Assembly: GCF_021462225.1 (NCBI RefSeq)
Contig: NC_061810.1
Location: 51,711,886 to 51,775,885, forward strand
Source of the DNA: Girardinichthys multiradiatus
Lineage: Eukaryota > Chordata > Actinopteri > Cyprinodontiformes > Goodeidae
Direction of reading: 5' to 3'
DNA length: 64,000 nt
How positions within the stretch are numbered: the stretch's first letter is position 1; the number at the start of each line of letters is the position of its first letter. Below are positions 54,890 to 64,000 of the stretch, piece after piece. The notes under the pieces are model-generated. The model saw only the letters and a list, made by a program, of their open reading frames with translations. It searched no databases and had not been told where the DNA came from. The position numbers and the translations under genes were made by a program.

Positions 54890-55225
54890 ATCCTGTAGAG
54901 GCATAAAGCTGTGTTTGAATAGATTAAAAGTGTTATTATTGTGTTTACCATTATAAGATGAATTCTTTCTTCTGTGCATAAGGAAACAGGATTGTCTGGA
55001 AACAGATTACATTAGGGAAAAGTTCTTGGCGAGAGGTAAAGACTGATGAGTTTGTTATTGCAGGAGATCTTGTGATATTCTGACTCTGCCAGGTCAGTGT
55101 GACATGAAATAATAAGAGCTTGCATTGTGTTTCAGTTGGGAATGTTTTGATATCCCTAAAGTCCTTCCAGGTCAATTTGACCTGAGAGTCTGCATCCTGA
55201 TAAAGTCATGAGAGTGTTGTTATAG
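54890..55225. other. Foreign segment replacing LINE RT core
   Basis: This sequence has no counterpart in LINE copies 1 or 2. It begins CCTGTAGAGGCATAAAGCTG and ends near TGAGAGTGTTGTTATAG. A CAGGTCAATTTGACCTGAG imperfect palindrome lies near 55169-55187. It may be an inserted MITE-like element coupled to a deletion of the LINE, or captured filler DNA. Confidence 0.5.
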
Positions 55226-57669
55226 TCCATGCATTTGTTACTTCAAGGCTGGACTATTGTAATTCTTTACCATCAGGATGTCCACAAAATGCAGTTAAAA
55301 GCCTTCAGCTGATTCAAAATGCTGCAGCAAGAGTTCTGATGAAAATTAAAAAGAGAGATCATATTTCTCTTATTTTAGCTTCCCTTCATTGGCTCCCTGT
55401 TAAATTTAGAATATAATTTAAAATTCTCCTCCTCACATATAAAGCCCTTAATGATCTAGCTCCATCATACATCAGAGATCTGATTGGTCCATATGTTCCT
55501 AACAGAGCACTTTGTTCTCAGACTGCAGGTTTACTGGTGGTTCCTAGAGTCTCTAGAAGTAGAATGGGAGGCAGATCCTTTAGTTATCAGGCTCCTCTCC
55601 TGTGGAACCAGCTCCCAGTTTTAGTCCGTGAGGCAGACACCCTGTCTACTTTTAAGGCTAGGCTTAAAACTTTCCTTTTTGATAAAGCTTATAGTTAGAG
55701 TGGCTTAGGTTAGCCTGAGCTATTATCCTTATTTTTGAACTCCGTCTTCTTCCCTCCCTGTTGGTTGGAGTAAGGGGGAGTCAGGTTTAGCCTAAACCAG
55801 CTCAGTTATGGTTGAGGTGCAAACACACCCTCCATTTCTGCTACCTGTATGACCCCTTCTCTTTTCCAATGGTTATAATCAGTCTGACAGAGAGAGGTAT
55901 CCCAGTCATTGTGGTTTTTAGTATAACAATGACCATCAGTGGGACCCTTTATGAGGTTCCTTGAGACGACATTGTTGTAAATAAGCGCCATTTAACTAAA
56001 TAATCTGAACTGAAACTATCTCTGTAGTTATGCTGTTATAGGCTTAGGCTGCTGGAGGACATAATGACCACTTTCACCCTCTTCGCTACATTCTCATACT
56101 ACTCTCCAATTTTGCATTATTTGCTGTTATTTCAGCTTTTAACTTTGTTCTCTCTTTTCTCTTCCTAGAAGCTACACCTGGCCTGACTCTGTGTCTACCT
56201 ATGACACCTTTCTGGAGAGGGACATCGTCCAAGCTTCTGCTGGCAACAACTTAATGCTCACCTTCTACAGATGATCCACATGGCCCTGTCTTTCAGTGTT
56301 TAACCCTTTCTCTCTCCTAGACATGGCTACTGACTGAGCTTCTACTGTAACTAACTCTATGTTCTCTCTTTCAGACTCTAACCTTGAAAACTGGCTCAGA
56401 GTTTATCTGTTCTTTCTTTCTAGATGAAACAACTAAAGGAGCTACATCCATTAACATTTACTTTTCCTTCCCATAGAAAGTACTCCTGGATCAGTGCTTC
56501 TTTGTTCTCTTTGTGTCTCTGCTCTGTTCTCTCTAACCTCCAGTCGGTCGTGGCAGATGGCCGCTCACACTGAGCCTGGTTCTGGTTCTGCTGGAGGTTT
56601 CTTCCTGTTAAAAGGGAGTTTTTCCTCTCCACTGTCGCTACATGCATGCTCAGTATGAGGGATTGCTGCAAAGTCAACACCAGTGACTGTCCACTGTCTC
56701 TACATGCTCATCCAGGAGGAGTGAATGCTGCAAGTCACTGACTGGATGCAATCTGCTGGGTTTCCTTAGATAGAAAAACTTTTTATCCAATTTGAATAAA
56801 TAACTGAATCTGACTGAACTGTTCAATGGTTACGATTAATAGGAATGTATGAACCTGACTGTTGTGAAGAACCTTGAGACGACATGTGTTGTGAATTGGT
56901 GCTATAGAAATAAACTGAATTGACTGAATTCTGCATCCCAACTTATAAATCAGATCTCCAGCTGAATATAGTGAAGATCAACAGAATGAAGTGGTGATGA
57001 AGATGAGCAGCAATAATCCTTACGAGGGGAAAGAGTTTAATGAAGGAGTGACCCCAGCATGATACTTTAAGATGAATGCAGTAGTACGACATTACAGGAA
57101 AACCTGCCGCTGGTAGCAGCCATGTTTACCATCCATGTTCAGTGTGGTTTGGGTTCAACAGAGTCCCATTTAGCACCGAGGAAACAGACATCAAGACGGA
57201 AGCTGAACCCCAGACAGAAAGAGGACACAGCCTGAAGCGGGTTTTTCTTTATTTTCTTAGAACAAATCATTTCTCCAGCTGCATAATATGTTTGAACACA
57301 GAACTAAACAATCAGCAATTAAAACTAAAAAAAACAATATAATAAAAGTCCTGCTGTCTTCAGCCATTTTACTGTTGAAGCATAAAACCAGTTCTCACAG
57401 ACAAGTCATCAGGTGATGACATAATACAAAAGGACAAAAAATCAAATTAATGGTGTGGACACAAAAACCGCTGATCTGAACCACATCTTGGCCAAAAATC
57501 TTACATTTAAATGCTCGTTTTTAAATGGTGCTTTATTCCAAACAGATCAGATTGTTGAGGTCTGAGTTATTCTGGTGTCACAAACCGTCAGAGTCGGACT
57601 ACATGCGAACATGTTCTTGAACGTGGACCTTAGCGGACTGATCTCCATCCTCCAGACTCAGAAATGCTC

Positions 57670-60600
57670 TCAGTTGGCGTGCTGGACGGTGGAAAAGCAC
57701 AGCTTTAACGTGTAGGGGTAAGGACCACCTGGAACCAGAAGGAACAGAATGAGAGACACCTCCATCCAACACACCTGATAAGATCTTCAATTTGTTTAGA
57801 CAGCAGAATACAGATGAAATTCAGCCACAATGCAGCTTCATCTACTGTAGATGAATCACCTGAAGAACGAATGACTCAACAAAACTAGAGAAGACCTAAA
57901 AGCAGATTCTTGGAAGACGGGCCTGGATGCCAGCTGGCTAAGTGTTCATCACTCTGTCCTGAGAATAGGTGTGGGCAGCATGGGAAGGATTATACGACCT
58001 GTGAAAGCAGAGGTCATGTAGGAGCATTGTAGTTCTGTGCTCCTGCTCAGCTTCATAAATGACCTCAGTAGGAGGGAACAAATGGCTACTGGTTTTAACA
58101 GATAGCCTGGTAGGATCTCCTTCATAGTTTTAGCAGCAAGGTAACTCATTTACAAACAGTAATTCTGACTTATTCTGATTGTTCGTTTGTCCACAAACAA
58201 TCAGATTTCTCCTCATGACTGTCGTAGTAAACTACAGTTTTCCCCCTGCTCTCCGTGTCCTGGGCAAGTCCATGTCATAACTCTACCTACCTGCGTGTCA
58301 GGTAAAACATTTAATTGCCTTGCTCAGTTCTGGGTTTCCTAATCACTAAGATGTGCATGGTACCTCCAAATACACAAAGTAGCTGCATGAACCAGCTAAA
58401 TCAGAGCTGAAATTTGTCCTGCTTCAATTTCATCATGCAGGCAGCATGTGGAGTAGAGGTAGAGCACCCTCCCCATATAGAGGATGAGACGTCCAGGTTT
58501 CCATTCCTGGCCTTAGGACCTTGACTGCATGTCTTCCCCTTCTGTCTCTGTCCATTTTTTGTCTGAATACAGCAAAGAAAGGTCACTGGTGCCAACATAA
58601 AAAAAGGAAAAAAGTAATCCATTACCACAGCTTTGATTTAAGGAGAATCAGGTTTGGTACCAGGTGGACAATGAACCTGACGAGAGGCGGGCAGCAGAGG
58701 GAATTTAACCTGAGCCACAGGTATAGTTTAGTAACCAGGCAGGACTCCTTCCAGCTTGGCTTCTAGATGTTAACTGGGTTTACATGACAACGGTGGAATG
58801 TAGGTTGGTGCCGTCAGAATTAATGTACTGGGTTATGATCTTTACATAACTGGTCCGTTACAGTGGAGCTGAAACAGGCTGTGGTCTGGCTGAAGAATGA
58901 CCACAGCTGAAATGACTGGTTTAACAAAATAAACCAGATAGTGAAACATGTTATACTGTGAACACAAATCATCTGATTAATAGCCTAGAATGTATTTTCT
59001 GTTAATGTTGATAATTGACCACAGCTCTCCCAGTCGCTTCCACTTTGGTATTTAAACACCAACAGTTGGATCTTGAATATTTAGCAGCAAGCAAATGTCA
59101 ACCATATTTATTGCATAAGTATCATACAACCACGGTACCAGGATGGAGTTAACCGAGCTCCTGAAAGCGACCCATTCATTCACAGACGTTTGATGATCCA
59201 CCATCATCCCGGTTCCCAAGAAACCCACCATCCTAGGATTAAATGACTACAGGCCTGTAGCCCTGACGTCTGTGGTCATGAAATCCTTTGAGTGGCTGGT
59301 GTTGAAGCACCTGAAAGACGTCACAGGTCCCCCTGCTGGACCTCCTGCAGTTTGCTTACCGAGCAAACAGGTCAGCAGATGATGCTGTTAACTTAGGTCT
59401 ACACTTCATCCTGCAACACCTCGACCATCCAGGGACGTACGCCAGGATCCTGTTTGTAGACTTCAGCTCCACCTTCAACACCATCATACCAGACATCCTC
59501 CACCAGAAGCTCACCCAGCTCAACGTCCCAGCCTCCACCTGTCAGTGGATCAACAGCTTCCTGATGGACCGACAGCAGCAGGTGAGACTGGGGAGCATCT
59601 TCTCCCGATCCAGATCAATAAGTACTGGTGCCCCCCAGGGGTGTGTTCTATCCCCACTCCTCTTCTCTCTGTACACAAATGACTGCACCTCATCGGACTC
59701 GTCCGTGAAACTCCTGAAGTTTCCAGACGACACCACTGTCATTGGACTGATCCAGGACGGTGATGAGTCTGCATACAGACAGCAGGTGGATCGGCTGGTA
59801 CACTGGTGCGGTCAGAACTACCTGGAACTCAACCCACTCAAGACTGTGGAAATGGTGGTGGACTTTCGGAGAACACCACCCCCATACACCCCCCTCAACA
59901 TCCTCAACAACACCGTGTCAGCTGTGGACCACTTCAGGTTCCTAGGAACCACCATCTCTGAGGACCTGAGATGGTCTTCACACATAGACACTGTTCAGAA
60001 GAAGGTCCAGCAGAGACTGTACTTCCTGAAGCAACTCAAGAAGTTCAACCTTCCACAGGAGCTGCTGGTCATCTTCTACACCTCCATCATTCAATCTGTC
60101 CTGTTTTCATCCATCTCAGTGTGGTTTGGATCATCCACAAAACAGGACAGGTCCAGACTGCAACGAATAATCAGGTCTGCAGGGAGAATAATCAGAGCTG
60201 ACCTTCCCTCCATCCAGGACTTATACAGGTCAAGGGTCAGGAAAAGAGCTGCTAAAATCTCTGCAGACCCCACACACCCTGCACATAAACTGTTCAGAGT
60301 TTTACCTTCAGGTGGCGCTACAGAGCACTGTTTACTAAAACCAGCCGCCACAGAGACAGTTTCTTCCTCCAGGCTGTTTCTCTGTTGAACATTTAATAGA
60401 GAACAAAACAACAGCATACAGATGTTGCAAATGTGCCTTTTTATTATATATGTGTATATTGTATATTGTAAATATGTATATTCTTTAATGCAAAAATAAA
60501 ACAAAAGAGCAAAGTGTACCGGAGTCAAATCCCTTGTTTGTATGTAAGAACTTGGCAATAAAGTTGATTCTGAAGGACCCGTCTGCTTGCTGAGGTGCTG

Positions 60601-63600
60601 GCTGTTATAAACCTGTGGTCCAGGAAGTAATTGATCAGAAGACCAGGAAGTCATCTGATTTCAATCATGTGAAGGTGTAACTCCCTAGTGGACGTAGAGA
60701 TCAGGACAGTTTTATTACAAGCAGAAAGCAGGTGAATTAAAAAAGGTGTTTAGTCCCAGTCGGTCTCTGCATCCTACTGTCTGCTCTAAATGTTCCATAT
60801 CAGAGTCCCTGAAGTTACTTCTTATTTGTAGAGACTTGTTTGTGGTTTTATGTCAGCTACACCCACAGCAACTGTTGTATCCCAGCCCATTTTCATGAGC
60901 ACGGCTTGCAAAACTATTTTTGGCCATACCCGGCTCACGTGCAACTTCATTTTCTGCACAGATTGCAGCAACGCAAAACCCGAGTTTCTGCTCTATAAAG
61001 GCAGACGGCGTTTAGGTTAGAGGGTCGGGGTACAGCAGGGTTCAGGGATGAAACACGTATACAACAGAAGAGGCCTGAGGCTGGTGATACTTCCACAACA
61101 AACAGCACACATGCTGCAAACTGACAGTAAACTGATGCACCAAGTGAGGAGTGAAAGGAGGAGAACAACCTAAAAGTGTTTGTCTGACATCTCCCTGTGG
61201 AAGGAAGGTTAGCAGCTGCACCTCCAACAGAATTGGGCTCAGAGGTTCCTTCACACATTAAAACAGCCCAACAGTAACCATCAGAACAGGGTCTCTCCAT
61301 AAGGACATCATTGTTCAGCTTCATCTACAGCAGAGATGTCCAACTCAAGTCCTCGAGGATCCTGGTCCTACCACCAGAATCAAACAGCCAAATGACCTCC
61401 TTAACAATCAAATTCCACAGAGTTCTGACCCATTTATTGAGGTCAGGTGTGTTGGAGCAGAGACATGAAAAGGCTCCAGGACTCTGACCCTGGAGGACTG
61501 GAGGTTGACACCTGTGGTCTACAGCAGGGGTCTCCAACTCCAGTCCCGGAAAGCGACTCTGCTGCAACTTTTAACTGCATCCCTGAATCAAACGAATGAT
61601 TCGCTTTCCAGGTCTCCTCAGAAATTGAGAGGAAGCTGAGGAGGGAATGAATTCACGTGATTTAGAGATGTTGGAGCAGGGATGCATCTAAGAGCTGCAG
61701 GATGAAGCTCTCTGGGACTGGAGGTTACAGCATGCTGGCATAAACAGTGTAGAGAGGAAGTTATAGAGATGTGTGATCTAGACAAACCCTTTGTTGACCC
61801 TTTGCTCGCCTGCCCCCCCACACCTGGATTTTTCATTTGGTAGTGGTTCATCAGCGCCAGAGCTTCCATGGCATCGTTGATAGACTCCCATTCTAAGAGA
61901 CCGGAAGCACTGCGGTCACTGGGAGCTGCGCCACCTGTTGGCAGGAAACAGCAGGCTCATAAACTGGGAATCATTTCCTTTGTACACGACTTAAAGATTT
62001 CATTAACCTGGAAAACACAGCAGTTAACATTAATCACACTTTTTCCTTTGTGCGTTTTTATGTTCTTACTTTTTCCCGTGAACATTTTGACGTTAATTGG
62101 ACTCTTAACTCCGAGCTCCTCACAAATCTGTAAAACATTTGTGTGAAAAATGTATAACCTTGCCACACGATCCAATGCAATGAGATGTTGGTGTAAAATG
62201 CCTCCATGTTTCTGGTTTTAGCAGACCTGAGAGAAGATCTCTGGGGTGACATCTGGCTGGGCGTTGAAGAAATGCAACACGTTGCTCGGGTGCTGGATTC
62301 GGTTTTTGGCCGCCTGCTCCGGGGAGGCGAACCGGTTGTTCCGGGAGCCGTGGAAATCCTTGAAGCTGCTGGTGCCATCCTCCAGCTCGTAGCACTGACC
62401 GGGAACGATGGCTTGTTGCTTGGACACGCTGCAGGAGGAGAACCAACATTTTCAATGCAAGTCAAACACCTTAGATGAAGGCCCCGTCCAGCTTCAACAT
62501 GCAGAGTGAACTCACCACACGTTGAGTTTCTGTCCAAACAGGAAGTTGTTGTTGAGGTGTGTGATGGCACGGTCCACAGCGTAGCAGTCTCCCATCTCCA
62601 CCATGGCAGCTCCAGGTTTGCTCTTCATGAACTTCACCTGTGAGGGGCAGGACAGGTTTTACAGAAGAGTCCTCTAGGCAGACGGGCTTGGCTGCTAACG
62701 GCGTAGCATTGATCTGATCGGACAGCAGGTGTGGCGACAGGATATTGGAGCGAGAAGGATTAGAGCTGGCAAAGCAGAGATGCCTTCATTGTTCTAGTTT
62801 ACCTTTAGCTTCATAAATGAACTCATGTAGGCTGGTTTTAACAGACAGCCTGGTAATTAAAGCTACCTCCAGTTACCGTGTTATTAAAAACTGTCTTGTT
62901 TGATCGTCTATTGAACGCATCATGTGTCGCTGCATGAGTTAAAAGAAGGCAGTCAAAGTCCAGCTGGGATAATTTAATCACCACAGAACTCCATGTATTT
63001 ACTGCAGCTCTAATCTGGACTTCAGAACCGAGCATGGAAGCCTTTTTAACGCCTCACTACAAGCCAAGTCAAAGAGCAGCCGTCTCCTCCAGCACCAACT
63101 AAAGCTAAAGCAAACCCAGTCAACATTTACCTGCCTTGCATCAGGTAATTTCTGGCAGCTCAGCCAACCTGATGAGCCATATGCAGGTATAAAGCACTCT
63201 GAACTTCAAATAGTGTCTTTAAATCTGTATAAAACACATTCAGGGCTGCAGAAATAATTGTGATGAGAATATTTATAATCAGTTCACCTGGCCACCACTC
63301 CTTTAGGAGAATATAGGTTGATGCAGTCTTTAAGGTCAGACACCATTTATCTGAAGAGTGTGAATGAATTTAGGTGCTTGTCCTGCAATATATAGTAGAC
63401 TGCATCTGGAGCCTGTAATCAGCATCTCACCAGGTCAGCGGCCCAGCGTTAGCAAACGTATGGAGAGAAATATGTTCAGATTGTAAGGTTCACAGTAGTT
63501 AGCATCACAACATGTAGCAAAGCTTTTCTGATCCTCAGCTAGAATGATCCCAACATGTCAAATATAAACCCTTTATTATCTGAACTTTATCTGCCTAAAA

Positions 63601-64000
63601 TGTTTAATAAAATGATATTTAAACACTTCAACATGTTTTAAGTCAAGTTTAAAAGATCCTTGGAGTCTGCTCAGAAACTAAACGCAGCTTCAGCAGAAAT
63701 AACCTTCTACAGGCGACTCAACTAAGCTGAGCGACCTCTCCAAGCATCGAGTGTTTGATTAGCTGTGTGTGACTACTGACCCGCTCTACGTTTCCATAGA
63801 GACAGAAGATATTGAAGACCCGGTCTGCATTCATCTTAGCCGTGTCAAGCCCATAAGCCATGACCACTGGAGAGTCGGCGTGGGCGCCGTACTCGCCTGG
63901 AGGCGGGGGAGGAGGCCCATAGCCCGTCCCATAGCTTCGTCCTCCACGGCCCCTCATTGGGGGGCCCATGCGGCGGCCCTCATAAGGAGGGGACCCGTAG
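57670..64000 (-). CDS. hnrnpl: hnRNP L, 3' part (RRM3-RRM4), runs off right edge
   Basis: hnRNP L is a nuclear RNA-binding protein that binds CA-rich RNA and controls splicing. Six minus-strand exons are in frame: 63781 to the window edge, 62516-62637, 62227-62428, 62070-62127, 61824-61925 and 57670-57728. They encode a Gly/Arg/Pro/Tyr-rich linker ([20 protein letters not shown]), then RRM3 ([48 protein letters not shown]) and [23 protein letters not shown]4 follows ([36 protein letters not shown]), ending [17 protein letters not shown]. The C-terminus favours HNRNPL over HNRNPLL. The exon at 61925 must use the acceptor GGTGGCGCAG to keep frame, because a second AG seven bases further would shift it. 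Poly(A) signals (minus) lie at 57532-57537 and 57248-57253. The 5' half is outside the window. Confidence 0.95.
59200..60580 (+). mobile_element. Rex1-like LINE fragment in hnRNP L intron
   Basis: The plus strand encodes a non-LTR RT, beginning 5'-truncated at [20 protein letters not shown]. After a shift near 59320-59560 it is open from 59564 to 60388 (274 residues). That frame carries [50 protein letters not shown] and [20 protein letters not shown]. The catalytic box reads FPDD where FADD is expected, so the enzyme is probably inactive. The 3' end is near 60575 (CTTGGCAATAAAGTTGATTC). The Rex1 name is by resemblance only. Confidence 0.83.
61330..61520. mobile_element. hAT-like MITE
   Basis: The ends are inverted copies: CAGAGATGTCCAACTCAAGT on the left and GGAGGTTGACACCTGTG on the right. 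This is a familiar fish non-autonomous repeat with CAGRGRTGTC-type termini. There is no coding capacity. Confidence 0.5.
61524..61730. mobile_element. Second hAT-like MITE, adjacent
   Basis: It starts CAGCAGGGGTCTCCAACTCC and ends near 61728 with TGGGACTGGAGGTTACAGCA, an imperfect inverse. It is a relative of the preceding element, in tandem. Confidence 0.4.
62638..63780 (-). other. hnRNP L intron
   Basis: An intron of about 1.1 kb between the RRM3 exons. No further exon, RNA gene or named repeat is seen in it. Confidence 0.55.

Larger units (their letters stand above)
52771..56940 (+). mobile_element. L2-like LINE copy 3, with nested Tc1 and internal replacement
   Basis: The LINE starts 5'-truncated at about 52771 (GTGAGACAACATTGGAAATA, equivalent to 43386 in copy 2). 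It is interrupted by a Tc1 at 52860-54469 and resumes at 54470. It continues to about 54889 and then loses the RT core. About 335 unrelated bases replace the stretch equivalent to 43900-44525. From 55226 it continues through the C-terminal domain to the complete 3' UTR, ending near 56940 with AATAAACTGAATTG. It is therefore a dead, multiply rearranged copy that preserves the family's full 3' end. Confidence 0.88.
57729..61823 (-). other. Last intron of hnRNP L
   Basis: A 4.1-kb intron that holds the Rex1-like LINE (59200-60580) and two small hAT-like MITEs (61330-61730). The stretches 57800-59190 and 60600-61320 show no exon and no repeat that I can name. Confidence 0.7.

Noticed and set aside
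60091..60654. Minus-strand 187-codon frame at the end of the Rex1-like LINE
   Set aside because: It is antisense to the RT frame and its 3' tail, with no family resemblance.

Overview
The window is vertebrate nuclear DNA, almost certainly from a ray-finned (teleost) fish. It has intron-split genes with GT/AG junctions whose proteins match well-known vertebrate families, in a background of fish-type Tc1, L2-like and Rex-like repeats, SINEs and microsatellites. No rRNA gene, tRNA gene, operon or CRISPR array was recognised.

Host genes, left to right. CEP295 (centriole assembly) is on the minus strand at 1766-7985. MED17 (Mediator head) is on the plus strand at 11126-19549, with 12 exons rebuilt in frame to 643 codons. 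VSTM5 (single-pass Ig-like membrane protein) is on the minus strand at 20842-26731, with 4 exons and 192 codons. An unidentified terminal exon with coiled-coil character lies on the plus strand at 46345-46593. The 3' part of hnRNP L is on the minus strand from 57670 to the right edge. CEP295, MED17 and VSTM5 also neighbour one another on human chromosome 11q21, so that block is conserved. HNRNPL is on a different human chromosome.

The 27-57 kb interval is a transposon-rich gap. Its most notable object is a 9.3-kb element at 29427-38743 with terminal inverted repeats of about 1.9 and 1.7 kb. Each repeat carries a 20-bp-unit minisatellite, a presumed promoter and two 5' exons for a small SAM-like domain. 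The left arm reads into a HECT-like E3 ligase gene. The right arm leads to a DDE/integrase-type transposase gene on the opposite strand. The two genes converge in the middle. This is the best candidate for an under-described system here.

Around it lie a Tc1-type element with a DD36E spacing, three related L2-like LINE copies (one nearly complete, with an SGNH-esterase-like ORF1), a Tc1 copy nested cleanly in one of those LINEs, and a second LINE nested in an older Tc1. A Rex1-like LINE sits in the last hnRNP L intron and another lies between CEP295 and MED17. A 14-bp minisatellite of about 0.7 kb begins inside the last codons of MED17 and fills its 3' UTR. Most transposon genes carry stops or frameshifts. 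Exon coordinates were deduced by hand from splice sites, reading frame and remembered family sequence, and were not checked by alignment.
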